From contig JADFMZ010000016.1 of NCBI GenBank assembly GCA_022563615.1, positions 1-19,019 of the forward strand: a stretch of 19,019 nucleotides of DNA, given 5' to 3'. The position numbers and the translations under genes were made by a program. Positions within the stretch are counted from its first letter, which is position 1. Each line of letters opens with the position of its first letter. Of the stretch, positions 6,801 to 13,272 are shown piece by piece. This DNA comes from Planctomycetota bacterium (GTDB lineage: Bacteria > Planctomycetota > Phycisphaerae > UBA1845). The notes beneath the pieces were generated by a model that did not search any database, was not told the origin of the DNA, and saw nothing but the letters and a program-made list of their open reading frames with translations.

Positions 6801-7979
6801 TTGTTGGCGAGCTCTTCCAAAAAGCGATCATTCTCGCGCCGGTCCGAGTTGTTTGACGCGGACCTGATGCAGCGCGCGATAGCGCTGGCAGGGCGAGGCG
6901 AAGGACGCGTCGAGCCTAACCCCATGGTCGGATGCGTGATCGCCCGTAACGGCCGGGTGCTTGGCGAGGGTTATCATCGGCGGTTCGGCGGCCCTCATGC
7001 CGAGATTGCAGCGCTGCGTTCGTGCCGCGACAGCCCGCGAGGCGCGACGGTCTACGTCTCCCTCGAACCGTGCTGTCATCACGGCAAGACCCCCCCATGT
7101 ACGGAAGCTTTGATCCGAGCGGGCGTCAAACGGGTAGTCGTAGCCGTTAGGGATCCACATCCGGCCGTGGCTGGAGGGGGAATCAAACGGCTTCGCGCCG
7201 CCGGAATAAGCGTACGTTGCGGCGTTGGCGCGGAGCCGGCTGCGGAAATGCTGGCTCCCTACCTGACGCGCCTGGCTCTCGGGCGGCCTTACGTCATCGC
7301 CAAATGGGCACAAAGCCTCGACGGCGCGTTGGTGGTCGGACGGGGACAATCCAAATGGATCTCGTGCGACGCGTCTCGGCGACGAGTGCATCGCCTACGC
7401 GCCCGTGTCGATGCCGTGCTGGTCGGATCGGGTACGGTGCGGGCTGATAACCCCATGCTCACTGCGCGCGACGTCCCGATTCGTCGGCAGGCTGTTCGGG
7501 CTGTACTCGACGGACGGCTTCGATTTTCTCCACGGTGCCGCCTGGCGGCCACAGCTAACTCCGTTCCAACCTTGGTATTCACCGGTTCTTCACCGGCCCG
7601 AACGGCCAAGGCGGAGCGTTTGAGGGAGCTAGGGGTTGATGTGATCGCCTGTCGAACGCGCCGAGGCAGGCTCATCCTGAAGGATTGCCTTCGGGAGTTG
7701 GCCCGACGCGACGTTACGAACCTGCTGGTCGAAGGCGGTCCGACGTTGCTGCGTTCCTTTTTCCACGCTTCGTTGGTGGATGAAGCCCAGGTGTTTGTCG
7801 CCCCGAGGCTGATCGGAGGTCAAGCGGAAGCAAGCGTAATCGACGCGCTACGCGTAGGGATCATGTGCAGCGCCGTGGCTCCACACGGCATTCAAACCAG
7901 GAAGTCGGGTACCGATATTCTCTACCGGATACGTTTCAACAACCCTCCAGTAGCGGTCCCAGGCGGGACACCCTCTTGA
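6801..7979 (+). CDS. ribD: RibD, bifunctional riboflavin deaminase/reductase
   Basis: The protein carries out two successive steps of riboflavin synthesis in the cytosol: deamination of 2,5-diamino-6-ribosylamino-pyrimidinone 5'-phosphate and NADPH-dependent reduction of the product's ribosyl group. The N-terminal deaminase domain (about 20-165) has NPMVGCVIARNGRVLGEGYH and the zinc-site motifs HAE (His66, Glu68) and PCCHHGKTPPC (Cys91 and Cys100). The C-terminal reductase domain (about 170-380) has AKWAQSLDGAL, SGTVRADNPMLTARD and LLVEGGPTLLRSF. At 392 residues the length is normal. The TTG start at 6801 is chosen because GGAG lies 5 nt upstream and the ATG at 6867 would cut into the first helix of the deaminase domain. 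Other rib genes are not in the window. Confidence 0.94.
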   Translation: MLASSSKKRSFSRRSELFDADLMQRAIALAGRGEGRVEPNPMVGCVIARNGRVLGEGYHRRFGGPHAEIAALRSCRDSPRGATVYVSLEPCCHHGKTPPCTEALIRAGVKRVVVAVRDPHPAVAGGGIKRLRAAGISVRCGVGAEPAAEMLAPYLTRLALGRPYVIAKWAQSLDGALVVGRGQSKWISCDASRRRVHRLRARVDAVLVGSGTVRADNPMLTARDVPIRRQAVRAVLDGRLRFSPRCRLAATANSVPTLVFTGSSPARTAKAERLRELGVDVIACRTRRGRLILKDCLRELARRDVTNLLVEGGPTLLRSFFHASLVDEAQVFVAPRLIGGQAEASVIDALRVGIMCSAVAPHGIQTRKSGTDILYRIRFNNPPVAVPGGTPS

Positions 7980-8020
7980 TAATCAAAGCCCAAGCCGGTG
8001 CGCGGACCTTTGCCAAGGCG

Positions 8021-8129
8021 CTAGTGCTTTGTCACAGCTAATTGTTCGGGTGTGCCACTGCTCTTGAGCAGTGTAGGGCACGACACGGCGTAGACCGAAC
8101 CCGAAGATTTAGCTGTGACAAAGCACTAG
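8021..8129. mobile_element. MITE/REP-like inverted-repeat element, copy 1
   Basis: Perfect 20-bp terminal inverted repeats (left CTAGTGCTTTGTCACAGCTA at 8021-8040, right 8110-8129) extend to about 31 bp per arm with two mismatches (8021-8051 and 8099-8129). Inside is an 8-bp perfect palindrome CACTGCTC-TT-GAGCAGTG (8056-8073) enclosed by GTGCC/GGCAC. The element has no coding capacity. It is flanked by TA at both ends (8022-8023, 8127-8128), compatible with the TA target duplication of IS630/Tc1-mariner elements. It fills the gap between convergent ribD and asd, ending 4 nt before the asd stop codon. It is homologous to the element at 9576-9727. Confidence 0.7.
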
Positions 8130-8133
8130 TGAG

Positions 8134-9138
8134 TCAGTCGAGCAGGCACTCAAGAATCTGCAGGGCGTTCAAGGCTGCGCCTTTGCGGAGTTGATCGCCG
8201 CAAGCGAAGAGCGCGATTCCACGGCTGTCCGGCTGGCTGGCGTCCTGACGAATGCGCCCGACCAAGACGGGATCGCGCCCGGTCGCGTCCACGGGCATGG
8301 GGAAGCGGCCTCCACGAACGTCATCCACCAACTCCACGCCGGGCGCCTTCCGCAGAATCTCTCGCACGCTGTCCGGTGACATCGGCCGCTCGAACGTCAA
8401 ATGGATCGCCTCACTGTGGGCGCGCAAGACGGGAACTCGGACACAGGTGGCGGTAACCGCCAGCGACGGCTGATGAAAAATCTTCCGCGTTTCGTCGATC
8501 ATCTTGCGTTCCTCGGTGTTGTAGCCGTCGGGGCCGATCGGTGTGTCGTGGGAGAAAAGATTGAACGCAATCGGGTGGCGGAAAACGCGCGGACGCGCCG
8601 GCCGTCCTTCGAGCACGTCGGCCGTCTGAACCCGCAATTCCTCCATGGCTGACGCCCCCGCGCCGCTGGCGGCCTGATAGGTATCGACGACGATTCGGGT
8701 CAGAGGATTGGCCTGGTGCAGCGGCCAGACCGCAACGTTCATGATGATGGTGGAGCAGTTGGGATTGGCAACGATTCCGCGATGGCGTCGGGCGTCGCCC
8801 GGGTTGATCTCCGGAATGACCAGGGGAACGTCGGCCTCCATGCGAAAAACGGAAGAGTTGTCAATCACCACGGCGCCCTCGCCAACGGCGATCGGGGCGA
8901 ATTGCCGACTTACTTCGCCCCCGGCGCAACAGATGACGAAGTCCACGCCCTTGAAGCTTTGCCCGGTCAGTTCTCTGACCTCCACAACCGTTTCGCCTAC
9001 GGGAATCCGCGTGCCCGCACCCCGCTTCGAGGCCAAGAGGGATACGCGTTTCACCCGGTGGGAGTACCGCCCCAGGAGGGTGCAAACCTCGCGCCCGACC
9101 GCTCCTGTCGCTCCGACTACAGCCAGGTGTTGAATCAT
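8134..9138 (-). CDS. asd: Asd, aspartate-semialdehyde dehydrogenase
   Basis: The enzyme reduces aspartyl phosphate to aspartate-4-semialdehyde with NADPH, at the branch point for lysine/diaminopimelate, threonine and methionine. At 334 residues it has normal length. The N-terminus shows the nucleotide-binding motif GATGAVG (residues 9-15). The catalytic Cys is Cys128 in NPNCST, followed by TYQAASGAGASAMEEL and by VPVLRAHSEAIHL, which carries the expected substrate-binding residues. The ATG at 9138 is chosen because MIQHLAVVGATGAVG is the family start; the frame continues upstream to 9393 but that part is not homologous. No good ribosome site precedes it. It converges with ribD and diverges from the atp operon. 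Confidence 0.93.
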   Translation of the reverse strand: MIQHLAVVGATGAVGREVCTLLGRYSHRVKRVSLLASKRGAGTRIPVGETVVEVRELTGQSFKGVDFVICCAGGEVSRQFAPIAVGEGAVVIDNSSVFRMEADVPLVIPEINPGDARRHRGIVANPNCSTIIMNVAVWPLHQANPLTRIVVDTYQAASGAGASAMEELRVQTADVLEGRPARPRVFRHPIAFNLFSHDTPIGPDGYNTEERKMIDETRKIFHQPSLAVTATCVRVPVLRAHSEAIHLTFERPMSPDSVREILRKAPGVELVDDVRGGRFPMPVDATGRDPVLVGRIRQDASQPDSRGIALFACGDQLRKGAALNALQILECLLD

Positions 9139-9575
9139 GCAGGTGGGTCGCCAATTTGTGACGCGCTGCCAGCCATGAGAAGACGGGTTGGGCGATCGCC
9201 ATGGGAGGTGGACGGCGAAGGCCATCTCTAGCCTTCTCTCGGCGACTCCCAAACGGGCTGAGACCGTTCCGTGAGGGCTACGCCCTCCTACCCAACCACC
9301 CATCCGATCAAGATTGATGGTGCAATGGTGCTTCACGGGGAAACCGTACGCCATCCCCATCTGAAGGCTAATCTTCCGGTTGGGAAGCGTCAAACGGCAG
9401 CGATGAGCATGATTCTATAACTTGCGAAAAAGAGGCCAGAAAAGGTGCTTGAATGGTCCCGCTGACGCTGCTAGACTGCGGCCCCTCGCAGGATGGCGCT
9501 TGCCTGTCGCGGGAGAATCGGGGTGCGGTTCGCCGGTCGAAAACCGGTGCCGCTAAGGATCCCTGAAATAGGCGA
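9139..9575. other. Non-coding region between divergent asd and the atp operon
   Basis: This 437-nt stretch should contain the asd promoter and the start of the atp leader. I find no convincing gene. It holds a perfect hairpin GAGGGC-TAC-GCCCTC (9273-9287) and a second one with CCGGT and ACCGG around a CGAAA loop (about 9534-9549), inside the likely atp leader. On the minus strand a TTGACG hexamer near 9390 is a possible asd -35, but its -10 is poor. Confidence 0.4.
9449..9477 (+). promoter_or_regulatory. Candidate promoter of the atp operon
   Basis: TTGAAT (9449-9454), 17 nt, and TAGACT (9472-9477) each match consensus at 4 of 6 positions with ideal spacing. The implied leader is about 260 nt and would run through the inverted-repeat element at 9576-9727 before reaching atpZ. 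A promoter inside that element or just after it cannot be excluded. Confidence 0.35.
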
Positions 9576-9727
9576 TAGTGCAGCGTCACGTGTCGTCTTG
9601 TGGGTGTGCCACTGCTCTTGAGCAGTGCATAAACTTCACGAAAACCACCGTGGGCACTGCTCAAGAGCAGTGGCACACGACAACATGCGCTGCCCGTCAC
9701 CCACAGATTTAGGCGGATGGTGCACTA
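9576..9727. mobile_element. MITE/REP-like inverted-repeat element, copy 2
   Basis: The element starts TAGTGC (9576) and ends GCACTA (9727), like copy 1. The left 52 nt align without gaps to copy 1: TAGTGC, 3 nt, GTCAC, 12 nt, then an identical GGGTGTGCCACTGCTCTTGA continuing to AGCAGTG. The right ends share CCC, AGATTTAG and GCACTAG at nearly the same spacing. Its core is a perfect 24-bp inverted repeat (9604-9627 and 9655-9678) with a 27-nt loop. Copy 2 therefore has two copies of the palindromic core where copy 1 has one. It ends 16 nt before the atpZ start codon and would be part of the atp leader RNA. Confidence 0.65.
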
Positions 9728-9743
9728 GGCTCTGGGTTCCGGG

Positions 9744-9995
9744 ATGTCTAAGCAAAGGCGCGATCAGCCGTCATGGATTAGGTTTTCGGGGATCGGAATC
9801 GAGTATGCGTCGGCGGTGGCGGTGTTTGCCCTGTTGGGGTATTGGATCGACGGGCGCTATGGTTGTCGCCCGTGGGGCCTGGTGGTCGGGACGGCCCTTG
9901 GCCTGATCGGTGGTACTTACAACCTTGTCCGTCAGTCGTTGTCGGCTTTTCAGCCGCCCGACCGGCGCAAGCGTCCAGAAGATGATGATGAGTAA
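9744..9995 (+). CDS. atpZ: AtpZ-like ATP synthase accessory membrane protein
   Basis: This 83-residue protein has two predicted transmembrane segments (about residues 18-36, ending LGYWIDGRYG, and about 43-60, GLVVGTALGLIGGTYNLVRQ). The pattern G-I-x-x-x-x-x-x-G-Y-W-x-D then G-x-x-G-x-x-x-G is typical of the AtpZ/ATPase_gene1 family at the head of F-type ATPase operons, which is linked to ATP synthase assembly and possibly Mg2+/ion handling. The charged C-terminus (RRKRPEDDDE) faces the cytoplasm. The stop overlaps the start of the next gene. The ribosome site is weak (GGGTTCCGGG just upstream). Confidence 0.82.
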   Translation: MSKQRRDQPSWIRFSGIGIEYASAVAVFALLGYWIDGRYGCRPWGLVVGTALGLIGGTYNLVRQSLSAFQPPDRRKRPEDDDE

Positions 9996-10428
9996 TCCGG
10001 ACGGCGTTGAGCGCGGTAGCGTTACCCTCGTGAGGTCTTTCGCGCGATATGCAGGCGTTGGATGTATAGCAGTAGGCCTGATCGCCGGCTTGGGGTATGT
10101 TCCCACGATCCGAATCGCGGGGCCCGAAGCAATCGGATCGATGTTGGCCGGTTGCGGCGTGAGCGTGGCGGCGGGTTGCGTCGGTGCCGCCGTGTTAGCC
10201 TGGAGCACCACCCGGCCTGCGTCCGAAGCGGCGCTGGCTGTCCTGATGTCGACCGCGCTGCGGTTTTTGACGGTGCTGCTTCTGGTGATTCCGGTGGCGC
10301 TGAGTGGTTTTGTCGATCGCACCGTGTTTGTGGTTTGGGTTGCGGTCAGCTATCTCCCGATGCTGATGCTGGATACGTTTGTAGCGGTTCGCGTGAGCCG
10401 AAAAAGGTCAACGGAGGTCGGATCGTAA
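9982..10428 (+). CDS. atpI: AtpI-like membrane protein (ATP synthase subunit I)
   Basis: This 148-residue protein has four predicted transmembrane helices (about residues 22-40, 47-70, 80-103 and 108-130) and a basic C-terminus, the layout of the AtpI/ATP synthase I chain family, which aids c-ring assembly. Sequence conservation in this family is low; the segment STALRFLTVLLLV and the operon position between atpZ and atpB carry the call. Three ATG codons in tandem (9982, 9985, 9988) follow CCAGAAG; any could start translation. It overlaps the end of atpZ by 14 nt, pointing to coupling, and its stop is directly before the atpB start. Confidence 0.72.
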   Translation: MMMSNPDGVERGSVTLVRSFARYAGVGCIAVGLIAGLGYVPTIRIAGPEAIGSMLAGCGVSVAAGCVGAAVLAWSTTRPASEAALAVLMSTALRFLTVLLLVIPVALSGFVDRTVFVVWVAVSYLPMLMLDTFVAVRVSRKRSTEVGS

Positions 10429-10429
10429 T

Positions 10430-11350
10430 ATGACAGGCGGCATCCTGATGGCATCGAGCCCGCTGGACCACGTATTCCAGTGGACCTATCAGAAGATCCC
10501 GGTTGGAACCAGCGACAACTGGTTCACGCCGGATGGGCAGATCACGCTGGTGTCCAACCACATCATCATGCAGATCATCGCTGCGCTGGTGCTGATTCTG
10601 TTGATACCGCGGTTTGTGCGCGTGCGCGACACCGGCGATGTGGTCCAAGACCTGACACCCAGAGGATTCGGCAATTTCATCGAGGTGATCTGCGCCTACC
10701 TTCGAGATGAAGTGGCCAGACCGGCGCTGGGCGAGCACACGGATCGTTTCGTCCCTTACATCTGGACGGCGTTCTTTTACATTCTTACGATCAATCTCCT
10801 GGGGCTGCTTCCGATTGAACCGTTCACCCGTGGGTTGGTGCAGGTGGTCTATCCGGAGGCGCATCACGGGTTCGGTGGCGCGGCGACGGGCAACATCTGG
10901 GTCACCGGCACACTGGCGGTGTGCACGTTGGTGATGACCGTGGTCAACGGCCTGCGGTACAACGGGTTCAACTACGTGCGTCACTTTTTCCAGGGGCCCA
11001 TCTTCATAGCGCCGTTGATTGCCTTCCTGGAAGTCATCGGCCTGCTGGCCAAGTGCTTTGCGTTGACGGTGCGTTTGTTTGCCAATATGGTGGCGGGCCA
11101 CGTGCTGTTGGCGGTCCTGTTGAGCTTCATCAGCATCAGCTATGTCGCGCTGGGGACGGTGCCTGCAGCGGGCATCGGAATCCTGGTGGTTCTGGCGGGC
11201 GTGGCCTTCAATCTGTTGGAACTTTTTGTCGCCTTTCTACAGGCGTTTATCTTTACCTTCCTGACTGCCTTGTTCATTGGACAGGCGGTTGTGATTCACC
11301 ACGAGCACGGTGAGGAGCACGCTCAGGCGGAACCGGCTGCTTCTCACTAG
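10430..11350 (+). CDS. atpB: AtpB, F1Fo ATP synthase subunit a
   Basis: Subunit a forms the ion half-channels beside the c-ring in the inner membrane. The 306-residue protein has about six hydrophobic segments. The essential Arg is Arg215 in KCFALTVRLFANMVAGHVLL, matching the L-R-L-F-x-N-M-x-A-G-H motif, and the last helix has FLQAFIFTFLTALFIGQAV. The N-terminus is somewhat long, and a loop near residues 120-160 (EPFTRGLVQVVYPEAHHGFG) is richer in His and Gly than in E. coli. GGAGG lies 12 nt upstream of the ATG at 10430; an ATG at 10448 is an alternative. It is followed by a 187-nt gap before atpE. Confidence 0.95.
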   Translation: MTGGILMASSPLDHVFQWTYQKIPVGTSDNWFTPDGQITLVSNHIIMQIIAALVLILLIPRFVRVRDTGDVVQDLTPRGFGNFIEVICAYLRDEVARPALGEHTDRFVPYIWTAFFYILTINLLGLLPIEPFTRGLVQVVYPEAHHGFGGAATGNIWVTGTLAVCTLVMTVVNGLRYNGFNYVRHFFQGPIFIAPLIAFLEVIGLLAKCFALTVRLFANMVAGHVLLAVLLSFISISYVALGTVPAAGIGILVVLAGVAFNLLELFVAFLQAFIFTFLTALFIGQAVVIHHEHGEEHAQAEPAASH

Positions 11351-11537
11351 ACCGTCCCGAGGCGGGCGCGGCACGGACGGATTAGGTTCAGGCGGTTTCG
11401 CATTCGAGCACGAACAAGACGATTTACGGGTCTCCATGCCTGGAGCGTTGTGGGACATCCGGGCCATGAAGCGAGCGATGAAACATCGGCCGCCCTCTCC
11501 CACAGGACGGCATCTTAAAAAAAAGGAAGTCTGGATC

Positions 11538-11900
11538 ATGAATAAGAAGCTGGCGAAGTTCGCTCTGCTGTTGATGGTGGTCGGAATGTCGGTGATGATG
11601 GCGAGCCCGGCGCTGGCCCAGGAACACGATTCCACCGAGGGGGCAACGCTCTCGAACGGCTCGTCCCCGGTCTTTCCCGGCACCACAGCGGCCAATCTAG
11701 GTGGCGCTATCGGCGCTGGATTGGCGGTCATAGGCGGCGCTGCGGGCATCGGGCGCATCGGCGCAAGTGCCGTCGAGTCCATGGCGCGGCAGCCCGAGGC
11801 CTCGGGAAGCATCAGCACCGCGATGATTATTACCGCTGCGATGATCGAAGGGGCGACGTTGTTCGCCGTGTTGGGCGGATTTATCGCAGCCATTAAGTAG
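11538..11900 (+). CDS. atpE: AtpE, F1Fo ATP synthase subunit c with N-terminal signal peptide
   Basis: Subunit c forms the rotating ring of Fo. Residues 1-27 are a signal-peptide-like segment ending SPALA-QEHD, then a polar linker to about residue 50, then the two-helix hairpin: GGAIGAGLAVIGGAAGIGRIG, loop ARQPEAS, and MIITAAMIEGATLFAVLGG with the ion-binding Glu104. The Gln and Ser/Thr sodium ligands are absent (Ile at the Gln position; Gly-Ala after the Glu), so proton coupling is inferred. Total length is 120 residues against about 75-85 usual. The start at 11538 has AAGGAAG upstream. The 187-nt gap before it holds an A8-9 run just before the ribosome site; high c stoichiometry would fit a strong separate translation signal. 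Confidence 0.94.
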   Translation: MNKKLAKFALLLMVVGMSVMMASPALAQEHDSTEGATLSNGSSPVFPGTTAANLGGAIGAGLAVIGGAAGIGRIGASAVESMARQPEASGSISTAMIITAAMIEGATLFAVLGGFIAAIK

Positions 11901-11947
11901 AAGGGCAACGACGTGGCGCGCGAACGATTCAGGAAGGAGATGCGGCG

Positions 11948-12535
11948 ATGAGAGGCCCTCGTATCGCAATAGCTGCCGGTGCGGCGATGTTCCTGGGCGC
12001 GAAGGTCGTCCAGGCATCTGAGGGCGGCGAGCAGCCCTCACTGTTCACCGGTGATCTGGGCAATGTCTTCTGGAGCCTGCTGACCTTTGCTGCCGTTCTG
12101 GTGGTTCTGGGTAAGTTCGCCTGGAAGCCGATCCTCGAAGGCCTGAAGAAGCGGGAAACCTTCATTCGCGACTCACTCACCCAAGCCAAGAAAGATCGGG
12201 ATGAGTCTGAGGCCCGGCTGAAAGAATACGTCGAAAAGCTCGACTCCGCTCGCGCCGAGGCGACTGCAATCGTGGAGGAAGGGCGCCGCGACGCCGAGGT
12301 CGTGAAGCGACGGATTGAGGAAGACGCTCGGGCTGAAGCGACCAGGGTGGCGGATCGGGCCAAACGCGAGATCGAACTCGCCACCGAGACGGCCATCAAG
12401 GAGCTGTACACGCTCAGCGCCACGCTGGCTACCGACGTGGCTTCCCGCGTGCTGAACAAGAAGCTCGACGCCGGGGAACACGAACGGCTGATCCAGGAAT
12501 CGCTCCAGGAACTGGAGCAGCTCAGTCGCAACTAA
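11948..12535 (+). CDS. atpF: AtpF, F1Fo ATP synthase subunit b
   Basis: Subunit b is the peripheral stalk joining Fo to F1. This 195-residue protein has an extra N-terminal hydrophobic, signal-like segment (about residues 4-24, ending VQASEGG), a membrane helix at about 39-57 (NVFWSLLTFAAVLVVLGKF) followed by the family motif AWKPILEGLKKRE, and a long charged coiled coil from about 65 to 190 rich in Glu, Lys, Arg and Ala. A strong ribosome site AGGAAGGAG lies 8 nt upstream of the ATG. It lies 47 nt after atpE and 20 nt before atpH. The extra N-terminal segment parallels that of atpE. Confidence 0.93.
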   Translation: MRGPRIAIAAGAAMFLGAKVVQASEGGEQPSLFTGDLGNVFWSLLTFAAVLVVLGKFAWKPILEGLKKRETFIRDSLTQAKKDRDESEARLKEYVEKLDSARAEATAIVEEGRRDAEVVKRRIEEDARAEATRVADRAKREIELATETAIKELYTLSATLATDVASRVLNKKLDAGEHERLIQESLQELEQLSRN

Positions 12536-12555
12536 GGAAAGGGACCGATCCAACG

Positions 12556-13158
12556 ATGGCCACGATGGACCAACAGGATGAAGCTGTCGCGCGCGTGTAC
12601 GGCTCGGCCCTGTTCGATCTTGCCCAATCGAAGGGGCAGGTGGACACGCTGCTCGAAGAGCTTGGAGACCTGACCGCGCATCTCGAGCGCGACGCGGACT
12701 TCGCTGATTTCCTTTCGACTCCCTCCGTCAATACTGCCGTTCGGGGCGGCGTGATCGAAAAGTTGTTTCGCGGCCGGTACGGCGACCTGCTTGTGGATTC
12801 GCTTCAGGTGCTCAACAACCGGGAACGGCTGGGAGCGTTGGGCGCCGTGGCTCAGGCCTACCAGCGGCTTCATAAGGATGGGCGCGGTCACGTGGACGTG
12901 CATGTGCGCACGGCTGTTCCGTTGACCGACGCCCTTCGTGCGCAGGTGCGCGAACTGGCGTGCAAACTGTCCGGGAAACAGGCCGACCTGGTGGAAACGG
13001 TGGATGCGTCCCTGCTCGGCGGCCTGATCGTGCAGATCGGCGATGAGAAATTCGACGCAAGTGTGCGTACGCGGCTCCAGACCCTGCGGTCGGCGTTGCT
13101 CGAGCGCGCTTCGCACGAGCTTCAAAGCGGGGACTCGCATCTTGAGGTCGCAGTCTAG
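12556..13158 (+). CDS. atpH: AtpH, F1 ATP synthase subunit delta
   Basis: Subunit delta caps F1 and binds the peripheral stalk. The 200-residue product has the family N-terminus VARVYGSALFDLAQSKGQVD, a helical N-terminal domain (about 10-115, with FADFLSTPSVN), and the C-terminal signature GHVDVHVRTAVPLTD, then LVETVDASLLGGLIVQIGDEKFDASVRTRLQTL. It ends with a short tail (LEVAV). AAGGAAAGGG ends 11 nt before the ATG at 12556; an ATG at 12565 is an alternative start. A 114-nt gap with a small hairpin (CGCC-GCGAAA-GGCG, about 13208-13221) separates it from atpA. Confidence 0.93.
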   Translation: MATMDQQDEAVARVYGSALFDLAQSKGQVDTLLEELGDLTAHLERDADFADFLSTPSVNTAVRGGVIEKLFRGRYGDLLVDSLQVLNNRERLGALGAVAQAYQRLHKDGRGHVDVHVRTAVPLTDALRAQVRELACKLSGKQADLVETVDASLLGGLIVQIGDEKFDASVRTRLQTLRSALLERASHELQSGDSHLEVAV

Positions 13159-13272
13159 AAGGGATCGGACGGGTTTGAAGAACGGGGAATGCAACATCGC
13201 TCACAAGCGCCGCGAAAGGCGATCCATGCACTCTGCAACCAGTGAAGACATCGAACTACGGAAGAGTTGGAA

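Noticed and set aside
9139..9393. Upstream extension of asd to a start at 9393
   Set aside because: The extra 85 residues show no similarity to aspartate-semialdehyde dehydrogenases, whose proteins begin a few residues before GATGAVG, matching the ATG at 9138.
11310..11537. In-frame upstream extension of atpE starting within atpB
   Set aside because: The extension has no homology to subunit c, and the ATG at 11538 has a ribosome site and starts a good signal peptide.
11538..11900. Sodium-coupled ATP synthase
   Set aside because: The Gln and Ser/Thr ligands of sodium-type c subunits are replaced (Ile; Gly-Ala after Glu104), so proton coupling is the simpler reading.
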